Positions 1 through 8,828 of a stretch of DNA of 64,000 nt are shown piece after piece. Within the stretch, counting starts at the first letter, position 1; each line of letters starts with the position of its first letter. The stretch spans positions 62,001 through 126,000 of the forward strand of contig JACQZU010000024.1 in the NCBI GenBank assembly GCA_016213735.1, written 5' to 3'. The stretch is from Acidobacteriota bacterium (GTDB lineage: Bacteria; Acidobacteriota; Holophagae; Holophagales; Holophagaceae). Below the pieces are notes generated by a model. It did not search any database. It was given only the letters and a program-made list of their open reading frames with translations, and was not told where the DNA came from. The translations under genes were made by a program, and so were the position numbers.

Positions 1-564
1 CGGCGGCGGCGGGGCCATGCCCGCGGCGTCGGGCAGGTAGGTCCCGAGGCAGAAGGCCACGAAGAGCCAGAGCAAGGCCGTGCCCCACCAGCGGCGCCCC
101 CGGGTTCCACGGAGGTACAGCACGAGGCCCAGGACGAAGAGGCCGCCTTCCAGAGCGAGGCTCGGGACCCGGTGGTTCCAGAGACCCAGGCCGAACTTCG
201 GATTCCCCCACAGAAGGGGCAGGTCGGGGCGGTGGGTGACCCAATCCAGGAGCCAGTGGCTCAGCACCGCCAGGCCCAGCCAGAGGGCGCCGGCCCGATC
301 CCGCCGCCAGGCGTACCACCCCAGGGAGAACAGCAGGGACCACCCCAGGGTTTCCGCGAGGCCGTGGGACAGGGGGTAGTGCTGGAGATCCAGGGCGTTC
401 ACCACGGTCGTTCCGGGCTTGACCTCGGCGCGCTCCACGCCCGCGAAGAGCAGCAGCAGCCAGAGGAAGTCGGCCCAGACGGCCGCCAGCCAGAGCAGGG
501 CCAGGGGCACCCGGGGGGCCCGGGGCCTGAAGGCGAGGGCCACGGCGTAATGGCCGATGTACAT
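1..564 (-). CDS. Integral membrane protein, 3' part cut by window edge
   Basis: The frame is open from an ATG at 564 to base 1 (188 codons), so the C-terminus is missing. The product starts MYIGHYAVAL and has about five hydrophobic segments. It also has a SHWLLDWVTH segment, which recalls the membrane proteins annotated as YdjM/DUF457-like metal-dependent hydrolases. That family link rests on general resemblance only. The start overlaps the stop of the MscS gene (TGATG), so the two are probably translationally coupled. No substrate can be assigned. Confidence 0.7.
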   Translation of the reverse strand, partial: MYIGHYAVALAFRPRAPRVPLALLWLAAVWADFLWLLLLFAGVERAEVKPGTTVVNALDLQHYPLSHGLAETLGWSLLFSLGWYAWRRDRAGALWLGLAVLSHWLLDWVTHRPDLPLLWGNPKFGLGLWNHRVPSLALEGGLFVLGLVLYLRGTRGRRWWGTALLWLFVAFCLGTYLPDAAGMAPPPP

Positions 565-1463
565 CACTCCCCTCCGGGGGGCGCGGGTTCAGGGTCCACC
601 GGCCGCGCTGCACTGTAAACCCGGCGCTGGGGAATGGGGCTCTCGATCCCCTCGATGCGGAAGCGCTGGAGGATGCGCTTGCGGTATTCCCGGGCCACGT
701 CCCACTGCTTGCCGGGAGCAGTCTTGGTGAGCGTTCGGAGGGTGCAGCCATCCTTCCCGAACCCCTCCACGCCCTTCACCTCCGTCGGCTCCAGGACGAG
801 CTCCGGAAGATCCTTGGCCAGCTTGCCGCCGATCTCGGCGAGCAGGGCCAGGACCTTCTCCAGGTCGGCATCGTAGCCGATCTCCACGTCCACCTGGGCC
901 CGGGCGAAGTCCTTGCTGAGCACCACCAGACGCGTGATGGATCCGTTGGGAAGGTAGTGGGCCCGCCCCTCGGCGTCCCGGATCTGGGTCACGCGGAGGG
1001 TCATGCGCTCCACGGTGCCCACGTGCTTGTCGTCCACGCTGATGATGTCCCCCACCCCGAACTGGTTCTCCATGAGGAGGAAGAAGCCGCTGATGACGTC
1101 CTTCACCAGGGCCTGGGCGCCGAAGCCCAGGGCCACGCCCGCCACCGCGGAGCCCGCCAGGAGGGGCTGGATGTTCACCCCGAACTCCTGGAGGGTCATG
1201 AGCAGGAAGAAGACCACCACCAGCACCCGGGCGGCGTTGTTCAGCACCGTGGAAAGGGTCTCCGCCCGCCGCTCGGCGTCCGTGGTGACCTCGTCGTTGC
1301 CGTCGTCCACGGCCCTCCGCACGGCCTTTCCGATCAGTTTCACGGCGTAGAGCAGGAGCAGGCAGACCGCCACCACGATCGCCAGGCGCTCCAGCTTGAT
1401 CCAGCCCTTGGCCCCCATCCAGGCCAGGAAGGCGTCCCATCGGGCATTCACGAGCATCGGCAT
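564..1463 (-). CDS. MscS-family small-conductance mechanosensitive channel
   Basis: This 299-residue protein would sit in the inner membrane and release solutes when membrane tension rises. Hydrophobic helices lie at about 27-44, 78-97 and 102-132. The third is the Gly/Ala-rich pore helix (GSAVAGVALGFGAQALVKD) typical of MscS. It is followed by the beta domain (GDIISVDDKHVGTVERM) and the alpha/beta vestibule. The length matches the short MscS class. It is coupled by a one-codon overlap to the downstream membrane gene. The start is the first ATG, with no strong ribosome site, and Met3 is an alternative. Confidence 0.93.
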   Translation of the reverse strand: MPMLVNARWDAFLAWMGAKGWIKLERLAIVVAVCLLLLYAVKLIGKAVRRAVDDGNDEVTTDAERRAETLSTVLNNAARVLVVVFFLLMTLQEFGVNIQPLLAGSAVAGVALGFGAQALVKDVISGFFLLMENQFGVGDIISVDDKHVGTVERMTLRVTQIRDAEGRAHYLPNGSITRLVVLSKDFARAQVDVEIGYDADLEKVLALLAEIGGKLAKDLPELVLEPTEVKGVEGFGKDGCTLRTLTKTAPGKQWDVAREYRKRILQRFRIEGIESPIPQRRVYSAARPVDPEPAPPGGE

Positions 1464-1795
1464 GAAGGGATTCTAGCGGTGAACGACGCTCCCCCTTTCA
1501 AGGACGGCCGCGATGCCCCCTGGACCCGAATGGTTGGAATGAAAAGCGTCCTTCCTGGAACCCCTCCCAGGGGAACGGGAGGGATTCCTCCCCGGCCCGG
1601 AGCCGCTGGAGAAGGTCCCCGAGAAAGGACCTGGGGATTCCGTTCCGTTCGACCTCCCTCACGGGGGCGGCCCGCCTGGACCCGCCCTGCCTGCCTCGGC
1701 AGCCGTCGAAGGGGGCTTCGCCGCCGTCCTCCCCGGCCGATCCCGGGCATCATTCTGGAAGAAGTCCCGAACCGTCCACACCCCGGAGGACGACC
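1464..1795. other. Intergenic region between divergent genes
   Basis: These 332 bases separate the minus-strand MscS gene from the plus-strand hydrolase cluster, so they should hold two outward promoters. I see no convincing -35/-10 pair, RNA gene or coding frame with family similarity. A GGAGGA ribosome site at 1785-1790 serves the GTG start at 1796. Confidence 0.5.
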
Positions 1796-3094
1796 GTGCC
1801 CCGACGCCGCGCAAGGATCCCGCTGGCCCTTTCCCTTTCGGGTACCATCCTCCTGGCCCAGACGGGCAGGAACCCGCTCGAATCCATCACCGCGGGGCTG
1901 GACCGCCTGTCGCCCAGCCTCCTGTCCCTCTACCAAGACCTTCACCGGCAGCCGGAACTGTCGGGAAAAGAGGTGAAGACCGCCGCCCGCATGGCAGGGG
2001 AGCTCCGGAAGGCGGGCTTCGAGGTGGCCACAGGCGTGGGTGGCACGGGGGTGGTGGGGGTGCTGCGGAACGGGGCCGGCCCGGTGCTTCTGCTCCGCAC
2101 GGAGCTGGACGCCCTGCCGGTGGAGGAAAAGACCGGCCTGCCCTTCGCGAGCCAGGTTCCAGGGGTGATGCATGCCTGCGGACACGACCTGCACATGGCC
2201 TGCTGGCTCGGTGCCGCCACCGTGCTGGCGGGGATGAAGGACCGCTGGCGGGGCACGCTGCTCATGGTGGGCCAGCCCGCGGAGGAGATCGTGGAGGGGG
2301 CTCGGGCCATGATCTCCGACGGGCTCTTCACCCGTTTCCCCAAGCCCACCGCGGCCCTGGCCCTCCACGATCGCGCGGACCTGCCCGCGGGGCGGGTCAG
2401 CTGGGTGGCGGGCTACGCCATGGCCAACGTGGACTCGGTGGATGTGACGGTCTTCGGGCGAGGTTCCCACGGCGCACGGCCGGAGCTGAGCGTGGATCCA
2501 GTCCTCATCGCCGCCCGCACGGTGCTCGCCCTTCAGACCCTTGTCTCCCGGGAGAAGGACCCCCTGGAGCCCGCCGTGCTCACGGTGGGCTCCATCCACG
2601 GCGGCACCAAGCACAACATCATTCCCGACGAAGTGAAGCTGCAGATGACGGTGCGGTCCTACGCCCCGGCGGTGCGGAAGCTCCTGCTCTCGGGGATTGG
2701 GCGCATCGCCCGGGCGGAGGCCCTGGCGGCCGGGGCGCCGAAGGAACCGGCAGTCGTCTACAGCGAGGGCCAGGAGGCCACCTGGAACGATCCTGCCCTC
2801 ACCCGCCGGCTCGCCGCGCGCCTCGCCCGGGAGCTGGGCCCGGAAAACGTGGTGGAGGGCCGGCCCGACATGGTGGCGGAGGACTTCGGCGAGTTCGGCA
2901 AGGCCGCCGGGATCCCCTCCGTGCTGCTCCGCTTCGGGGCCGCCGACCCGGCCCGGGTCCAGGCGGGAGGTCCCCTGCCCTCGCTCCACAGCGGGCACTT
3001 CGCGCCCCTGCCCGGGCCCGCGATCCGCACCGGGGCCACCGTGCTGGCCCTGGCGGCCCTGGAGATCCTCGACGGAACGGAGAACAAGAAATGA
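1796..3094 (+). CDS. Exported M20D-family amidohydrolase/carboxypeptidase
   Basis: The 432-residue product resembles hippurate hydrolase and IAA-amino acid hydrolase types, which cleave N-acyl amino acids with a two-metal centre. An Arg-rich start followed by a hydrophobic stretch to about residue 22 looks like a signal peptide. The family metal motif is MHACGHDLH, with Cys128 and His130. It is followed by the PAEE acid pair and a C-terminal LHSGHFAP histidine. The GTG start at 1796 is chosen for the GGAGGA five bases upstream. It overlaps the next hydrolase by ATGA. The substrate is unknown, but export suggests peptide or conjugate scavenging. Confidence 0.92.
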   Translation: MPRRRARIPLALSLSGTILLAQTGRNPLESITAGLDRLSPSLLSLYQDLHRQPELSGKEVKTAARMAGELRKAGFEVATGVGGTGVVGVLRNGAGPVLLLRTELDALPVEEKTGLPFASQVPGVMHACGHDLHMACWLGAATVLAGMKDRWRGTLLMVGQPAEEIVEGARAMISDGLFTRFPKPTAALALHDRADLPAGRVSWVAGYAMANVDSVDVTVFGRGSHGARPELSVDPVLIAARTVLALQTLVSREKDPLEPAVLTVGSIHGGTKHNIIPDEVKLQMTVRSYAPAVRKLLLSGIGRIARAEALAAGAPKEPAVVYSEGQEATWNDPALTRRLAARLARELGPENVVEGRPDMVAEDFGEFGKAAGIPSVLLRFGAADPARVQAGGPLPSLHSGHFAPLPGPAIRTGATVLALAALEILDGTENKK

Positions 3095-4536
3095 AGAGCC
3101 TGGTTCTGCTCATCGCGGCCCTCCCCCTCGGAGCCCGCCCGCCCCTCTCCCCGGAATTGAAGAAGGTCGTCACGGTGGAGGCCCCCCTGGTGGCCCTGGT
3201 GCATGCCCGGGTCATCGACGGGACCGGCGCCCCCGCTCGGGAGGATCAGACGATCCTGCTGCGGGACGGCCGCATCGAGGCCCTGGGGCCCGCGGGCCTG
3301 GCCGTGCCCAAGGAGGCCCAGGTCCTGGACCTGACCGGCCGCACTGTGCTGCCAGGCCTGGTGGGGATGCACAACCATCTCTTTTACACGCACTCGATCC
3401 ACAGCGACGAGCGGGGGGCGGCCCTGCCGCCCGGGCGCCTCTTCGCGGAGATCGGCTTCAGCGCGCCGCGCCTCTACCTGGCCTGCGGGGTCACCACCAT
3501 CCGCACCACGGGCAGCCTGGAGCCCTACGCCGACCTCAACATCAAGCGCCAGATCGACGCCGGCCGGATGCCGGGGCCCAAGGTCGAGCTCACCGCGCCC
3601 TACCTGGAGGGCCTGGAGCCCGCCGTGCCCCAGATGAATGTGCTCCGGGGGCCCGAGGACGCCAAGCGCTTCGTGGCTTTCTGGGCGGACGCGGGCTTCA
3701 CCTCCTTCAAGGCCTACATGAACATCACCCGGGCGGACCTGGGGGCGGCCATCGCCGCGGCCCATGCCCGCGGGATCAAGGTCACGGGGCACCTCTGCTC
3801 CGTGGGGTGGCGGGAGGCCGCGGCCCTGGGCCTGGACAACTTCGAACACGGCCCGGTGTACTCGGATTCCGAGTTCGCGGCTGGCAAGCAGCCGGACGCC
3901 TGCCTCCAGGGGGCTCCCGTGCGGGACTTCTGGCTCAAGGCCGACATCGCGGGACCCGAGGTGCAGGGACTCATCCAGGACCTGGTGAAACGCGGAACGG
4001 CCGTCACCTCCACCCTTCCTGTCTTTGAACTGGGCGTTCCGGGTCGGCCCCCCCTCCAGCAGAAGGTCCTGGACGCCATGAGTGCCGAATCACGGGCCAG
4101 CTACCTGGCCGCCCGGGGGCGGGTGCGGGTCACCCCTGACCCTCCCGCGGAGCGCCTCCTGAAGAAGGAGATGGCCTTCGAGCTGGCCTTCGCACGGGCC
4201 GGGGGTCTGCTCCTGGCGGGCCCGGATCCCACGGGCATGGGCGGCGTGCTGCCGGGCTACGGGGACCACCGGGAGCTGGAGCTGCTGGTGGAGGCCGGCT
4301 TCACGCCCCTGGAGGCGATCCGGATCGCCACCCACAACGGCGCGGCCTACCTGGGCCGCCTGGACCGCATCGGCACCCTGGCCCCGGGGAAGGACGCCGA
4401 CCTGCTCGTGGTGAAGGGGGACCCCAGCCGCCGCATCGAGGACATCGAGCAGGTGGAGCTTGTCTTCAAGGACGGCCTGGGATATGACCCGGCCAGGCTG
4501 CTCGAGTCCGTGCGGGGCCACGTGGGAATCCGATAG
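3091..4536 (+). CDS. Exported metal-dependent amidohydrolase (imidazolonepropionase-like)
   Basis: This is a 481-residue TIM-barrel hydrolase. A short hydrophobic N-terminus (MKSLVLLIAALPLGARP) looks like a signal peptide. The metal and catalytic set is visible: H94xH96 in GMHNHL, Lys207 (SFKAYMN), His234, His253 (FEHGPV) and Asp379 (AGPDPT). The composite beta-sandwich closes at the C-terminus with PGKDADLLVVKGDPS. Its start overlaps the M20 stop by four bases, so both are made together. The family includes prolidase-like and cyclic-imide hydrolases, and the substrate cannot be read from sequence. Confidence 0.92.
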   Translation: MKSLVLLIAALPLGARPPLSPELKKVVTVEAPLVALVHARVIDGTGAPAREDQTILLRDGRIEALGPAGLAVPKEAQVLDLTGRTVLPGLVGMHNHLFYTHSIHSDERGAALPPGRLFAEIGFSAPRLYLACGVTTIRTTGSLEPYADLNIKRQIDAGRMPGPKVELTAPYLEGLEPAVPQMNVLRGPEDAKRFVAFWADAGFTSFKAYMNITRADLGAAIAAAHARGIKVTGHLCSVGWREAAALGLDNFEHGPVYSDSEFAAGKQPDACLQGAPVRDFWLKADIAGPEVQGLIQDLVKRGTAVTSTLPVFELGVPGRPPLQQKVLDAMSAESRASYLAARGRVRVTPDPPAERLLKKEMAFELAFARAGGLLLAGPDPTGMGGVLPGYGDHRELELLVEAGFTPLEAIRIATHNGAAYLGRLDRIGTLAPGKDADLLVVKGDPSRRIEDIEQVELVFKDGLGYDPARLLESVRGHVGIR

Positions 4537-4605
4537 ACCCCAACCGGGTCCCGAATGGGGTCCGCTTATCATCGTGGGGTCGCCATGGCCCCTGGAGAAC
4601 CGCCC

Positions 4606-6792
4606 ATGCTCCGATCCCTGGTCTTCACCTCCCTTCTGGCCCTCCCGGCCGCCGTGGCCGTGGAGCCGCCCGTCTCCGTCCCGGACCCGGCGGGGGCCTG
4701 GGAGGGCTACCTGCAGGCCGGGGGGAGAGACACCGCGGTCCAGCTGAAGGTCACCCGGGCCGCGACGGGGGACCTGGAGGCCCACTGGAAGAGCGAACGC
4801 TCCGAGCGATGGGAGAAGGCCAAGTCCCTGAAGGTGGAAGGGGGGGCCTGGACCCTGGAATTGCCCCAGGGCGGAACCCTGTCGGGCCGTTTCAGCCCCG
4901 ACGGATCCCAACTGAGGGGCAGCATGGCCGGAAACCGGGGACCCCGAGGGCAGGGCCGCTTCGTGCTCCACCGGAAGGCCGCGGCCGCCCCCGCGGAGCC
5001 CTTTTCCTTCCAGGAACGCTACACGAAGCAGGAGCACCGCATTCCCATGCGGGACGGCACCCTGCTCTACACCGCGGTGTACACGCCGAAGAACCCCAAG
5101 GGACCGGGCCCCATCCTGCTGCAGCGCACGCCCTACTCCAGCGCGCCCTACGGACCCCAGGCCTACCCTCAGCTCATGGGGAACCTGGAGGCCTACGCCC
5201 GCTCCGGCTACATCCTGGCCTTCCAGGATGTGCGGGGCCGCTTCCAGAGCGCAGGGGTCTTCAAGCACGTGAGACCCATCCACCCGGCGCCCGGCCCCAA
5301 GGACACGGACGAGAGCACCGACACCTGGGACACCATCGATTGGCTGGTGAAGAACATCCCCGGCCACAACGGGCGGGTGGGCCAGACGGGACTCAGCTAC
5401 CCGGGCTTCTACGCGGCCTCGAGCCTGGTCCGTTCCCACCCCGCCCTGAAGGCGGTCTCCCCACAGGCCCCGATCATGGACTGGTTCATCGGGGACGACG
5501 ACCACCGCAACGGGGCGCTCTGCCTCGACATGTTCGAATTCTACGCGGGCTTCTTCGGCCCCGAGACCAACCACCCCGCCGAGCGCTTCGGCCAGGGCGT
5601 GGACTTCGGCACCCCGGACGGGTATCGCTGGTACCTGGAACTGGGCCCCGTGAAGAATCTCCTCGCCCGGGACGTTCGGCAACAGTCTCCCTTCATGAAG
5701 GAGGTGCTGGAGCACCCGAACTACGACGCCTTCTGGCAGGCGCGGAACCTGCGTCCCCACCTGAAGGACGTGAAGCCCGCGGTGCTCACCGTGGGGGGCT
5801 GGTATGACGGGGAGGACCTCTTCGGCGCCCTGGAGTGCTTCAAGAGCATCGGGCGCCAGAGCCCCGGCACCGACAACCGGCTCGTCATGGGACCCTGGTC
5901 CCATGGCCAGTGGCTGCGGGGCACCGGCGACACCCTGGGCCAGGCGGAGTTCGGCAGCGCCACATCGGAGTTCTTCCGTCAGAAGATCGAGAAGCCGTTC
6001 TTCGACCAGCACCTCCTGGGGACCGCGGACGCGGGCCTGCCCAAGGCGACCGTTTTCGAGGTGGGCGCGAACCGCTGGCGGCGCTTCGACGCCTGGCCTC
6101 CCCCCCAGGCCCGGGCCGTGTCCTTCTTCTTCCAGGAGAACGGGAAGCTCAGCCCGAGTGCTCCCGCCGCCTCCGACGGCCACGATGAATTCATCTCGGA
6201 CCCCGCACGGCCCGTGCCCTACAAGGCCGACATCAGCACCTACCACAGCGCGAGCTACCTGGTGGAGGATCAGCGTTTCGCCGCCACCCGCCCGGACGTT
6301 CTGGTCTACGAAGGGGAACCCCTGGCGGAGGACCTCACCGTCGCCGGACCGGTGCTGGCGGACCTGGTGGTCTCCACCTCAGGCACCGATTCGGACTGGG
6401 TGGTGAAGCTCATCGATGTCCATCCGGGGGCGGAACAGGATCCCATCCCCAATCCCCGTGGATACCGGAACGGGCACTGGCAGGAACTGGTGCGCGCCGA
6501 CGTGATGCGCGGGAAGTTCCGCAACAGCTTCGAGCGCCCCGAGCCCTTCGTCCCCGGCCAGCCCACCCGCGTCTCCTGGGCCCTCAACGACGTGCTGCAC
6601 ACCTTCCGGAAGGGCCACCGCATCATGGTGCAGGTGCAGTGCAGCTGGTTCCCCCTGGTGGACCGGAACCCCCAGACCTTCGTGGACATCAACCGGGCCG
6701 ATCCCATGGACTTCGTGAAGGCCACCCAGCGGGTCTACCGGAACGCCGTCCAGGCGAGCCGGATCCAGGTGGGGGTGATTCCCGGAGAGTGA
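4606..6792 (+). CDS. CocE/NonD (S15-type) alpha/beta hydrolase, exported
   Basis: The 728-residue protein matches the CocE/X-prolyl dipeptidyl-peptidase family. The catalytic Ser264 lies in GLSYPG, with downstream Asp (GGWYDGED) and His (GPWSHGQ). The C-terminal jelly-roll domain is present. I chose the ATG at 4606 over two upstream in-frame ATGs because it has a GGAG site eight bases away and opens a clear signal peptide (MLRSLVFTSLLALPAAVAV). Residues 20-135 are an extra N-terminal beta-rich region before the catalytic domain. With the two preceding genes it forms a set of secreted ester/amide hydrolases. Confidence 0.92.
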   Translation: MLRSLVFTSLLALPAAVAVEPPVSVPDPAGAWEGYLQAGGRDTAVQLKVTRAATGDLEAHWKSERSERWEKAKSLKVEGGAWTLELPQGGTLSGRFSPDGSQLRGSMAGNRGPRGQGRFVLHRKAAAAPAEPFSFQERYTKQEHRIPMRDGTLLYTAVYTPKNPKGPGPILLQRTPYSSAPYGPQAYPQLMGNLEAYARSGYILAFQDVRGRFQSAGVFKHVRPIHPAPGPKDTDESTDTWDTIDWLVKNIPGHNGRVGQTGLSYPGFYAASSLVRSHPALKAVSPQAPIMDWFIGDDDHRNGALCLDMFEFYAGFFGPETNHPAERFGQGVDFGTPDGYRWYLELGPVKNLLARDVRQQSPFMKEVLEHPNYDAFWQARNLRPHLKDVKPAVLTVGGWYDGEDLFGALECFKSIGRQSPGTDNRLVMGPWSHGQWLRGTGDTLGQAEFGSATSEFFRQKIEKPFFDQHLLGTADAGLPKATVFEVGANRWRRFDAWPPPQARAVSFFFQENGKLSPSAPAASDGHDEFISDPARPVPYKADISTYHSASYLVEDQRFAATRPDVLVYEGEPLAEDLTVAGPVLADLVVSTSGTDSDWVVKLIDVHPGAEQDPIPNPRGYRNGHWQELVRADVMRGKFRNSFERPEPFVPGQPTRVSWALNDVLHTFRKGHRIMVQVQCSWFPLVDRNPQTFVDINRADPMDFVKATQRVYRNAVQASRIQVGVIPGE

Positions 6793-6873
6793 GGGGGGCC
6801 GGCATCTCACCCTGAGGCCGAGGGGGATGGACTCCGGAGGCAAGGCGCGGAGGGAGCCGGTTTCCTGGCCGCC

Positions 6874-7539
6874 CTAGAAGCGGGCGCCGACGGTCAGGAC
6901 CAGGCTCGCCGCGTCCCGCAGCGTCGGACGACCCTGGGGCGGGGTGTCCAGGAGCCGGGTCCCTGCCACGGCGTTGTAGCGCCAGAACACGAACCTTCCC
7001 TCGATGAAGGCGGAGGCGTTGCTCTGGTATCCCATCCCCACCGAAAAGAAGGGAGTATCGGCCGCGGGCCAGGAGACCCGGCTGTCACGGATCTCCCGGT
7101 TGCCCTCGGTCACCTCCACCTGTTCCAGGTAGAGCCGGGATCGCTGCACGCCGCCGCCGCCGAGGAAGTAGGCCCCGGAGTCCCCGTCCCCCAGGTGGAG
7201 CACGAGGTCCATCCCCAGGGCGTAGCTGCGCAGCACCATCCGGTCCTCGGCGTAGGAGGCGTCCATCAGGGTCAGGAAGGCCTGGGACCAGAGGTTCCGG
7301 TCGTCCACCCGGTATCCCGTCCAGGAGGCACTGGCCCTCACGGCGAAGCGGTCCGAGAGGGGCTGGTGGAGGCCCAGGGTGACCCCGAAACCCAGCTGCC
7401 CATCCACGTCCGTGGCGAGCTTGGCCATGGGGAGGGCGCTGTGCACGGCGAGGATGCACCGGAGTTCGTCCGCCCCGGCCCGGAGAGGAAGCAGGGCTCC
7501 AGAGAGGACGGCTGCCAGAAGGACCGGACGAAGGTGCAT
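6874..7539 (-). CDS. Putative outer-membrane beta-barrel protein
   Basis: The 221-residue product has a signal peptide (MHLRPVLLAAVLSGALLPL). It continues with alternating short beta strands such as FAVRASASWTGYRV and ASAFIEGRFVFWRYN, and it ends in an aromatic residue (LTVGARF), as outer-membrane barrels do. I place the start at the ATG at 7539, behind a GAGGAGG site, and not at the open frame further upstream. No specific family is recognised. It lies between a hydrolase and homogentisate dioxygenase, and its role is unknown. Confidence 0.75.
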   Translation of the reverse strand: MHLRPVLLAAVLSGALLPLRAGADELRCILAVHSALPMAKLATDVDGQLGFGVTLGLHQPLSDRFAVRASASWTGYRVDDRNLWSQAFLTLMDASYAEDRMVLRSYALGMDLVLHLGDGDSGAYFLGGGGVQRSRLYLEQVEVTEGNREIRDSRVSWPAADTPFFSVGMGYQSNASAFIEGRFVFWRYNAVAGTRLLDTPPQGRPTLRDAASLVLTVGARF

Positions 7540-7609
7540 GGTGCCTCCTCGTGCATGGAAGCACCCTCGGGGCCCTTTTTCGGTGACGGGGATCAAGGTG
7601 GAGTCCGTC

Positions 7610-8722
7610 CTACTTCCAGCTCGCCCAGTAGTCAGGATTCTCAACGGCTTCCGCGGCGGGAGTGGCGTGCAGGGGGTGGAGCGTGTCCACCATGACCGCC
7701 ACTTCATCGGTGCGGTCCTTCTGGCGGCTGGCGGGAATGGCCTTGGGATGAGGGCCGTGATGGATTCCCTGGGGGTGCCAGGTCATCATGCCGGGCCCGA
7801 TTCCGTCGCGGCTGAAGAAGTGCCCGTCGCTGTAGAACAGCACCTCGTCATAGTCGATGTTGCTGTGGAAGAAGGGCACCCGCATCGCCCCCGCCTCTTC
7901 CTCGAAAGGCCTGGGGAGGAAGGAACAGATGACGAAGTTCCGCCCCAGGAAGGTGCTGTGGGCCGAGGGCGGAAGGTGGTAACGGTGGCTCATCACCGGG
8001 CGGATGTCCTTCACATTGACGCGCCAGACGGTGAGGTCGCCCTTCCAGCCCACCGCGTCCAAAGGATGGAAGGGGTAGAAGACCCGAGTGATCTGCCCCT
8101 CCCGCTGAATGTGTACCGCCCACTCCCGGTCCGCGCCTTCGGAGTAGGCCTCCAGCTCGGGAGTGTCGATCACCGCGGGGTCGAAGAGGGCGTGAGCGCC
8201 CAGCTGGTTCCGGTCCGGGATCGTCACCTCACCGGCGCTCTCGATCAGCAGGTAGCCCTGGGGCGAAGTGTTGGGCAGGAACCGGTAGGTGGTGCCCCGG
8301 GGAATGACCAGGTAGTCGCCCCGGGCGTAGTCGAGCACGCCGAAGCTGCATTCGAGGCGCCCGCCCCCGGCGTGGATGAAGTACACATCGTCGCCGTCGG
8401 CGTTGCGGTAGAAGAAGTCCATGGTCCGGGGCGCGACCCAGTGGAGGGCCACGTCGTGGTTGTGGAGCAGGCCTACGGGGGCGAAGGCGGCCTCGGGCTT
8501 CGCCGGGAGGCGGTTCAGGTCGTAGCTTCGGGGGCGCAGGGGTCCTTCGATGCGGGTCCAGGCCGTGGGGGGATGGAGCCGGTAGAAATGGGTGGTCCGC
8601 CCGAAGAAGCCCTGCCGGGCGAATTCCTCCTCGAAGGTGCCCTCGGGCAGGTCCACGTGGGCCTGGCGGGTGACGCGCCCCTTCCGGAGCGGGAAGATCG
8701 GGGTCTCATTGGCGAGGCGCAT
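7610..8722 (-). CDS. hmgA: Homogentisate 1,2-dioxygenase
   Basis: The 370-residue product matches the homogentisate dioxygenase family, which opens the homogentisate ring with O2 in tyrosine and phenylalanine breakdown. The cupin C-terminal half keeps the iron-site region, with NIDYDEVLFY (Glu ligand) and HPQGIHHGPHP (His ligands). It is shorter than the roughly 440-residue eukaryotic enzyme, as many bacterial relatives are. The start is the ATG at 8722, behind GAGGGGAA. No fumarylacetoacetase or maleylacetoacetate isomerase is next to it, so the rest of the pathway must lie elsewhere. It implies at least occasional aerobic growth. Confidence 0.9.
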   Translation of the reverse strand: MRLANETPIFPLRKGRVTRQAHVDLPEGTFEEEFARQGFFGRTTHFYRLHPPTAWTRIEGPLRPRSYDLNRLPAKPEAAFAPVGLLHNHDVALHWVAPRTMDFFYRNADGDDVYFIHAGGGRLECSFGVLDYARGDYLVIPRGTTYRFLPNTSPQGYLLIESAGEVTIPDRNQLGAHALFDPAVIDTPELEAYSEGADREWAVHIQREGQITRVFYPFHPLDAVGWKGDLTVWRVNVKDIRPVMSHRYHLPPSAHSTFLGRNFVICSFLPRPFEEEAGAMRVPFFHSNIDYDEVLFYSDGHFFSRDGIGPGMMTWHPQGIHHGPHPKAIPASRQKDRTDEVAVMVDTLHPLHATPAAEAVENPDYWASWK

Positions 8723-8828
8723 GGTGGTTCCCCTCGGTGCAGGAGCCAGTCTAGCCAGCGGGATTGAGGAGTCCCCTCTCCACGTTCCCCCGGGAGGCCC
8801 GGTCGATATCCTGTTCGGAAGGAATGCT

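Noticed and set aside
4090-6246. Long minus-strand frame opposite the CocE-type gene, and similar frames such as 61270-63876
   Set aside because: These are antisense shadows of clear genes without ribosome sites or recognisable motifs.
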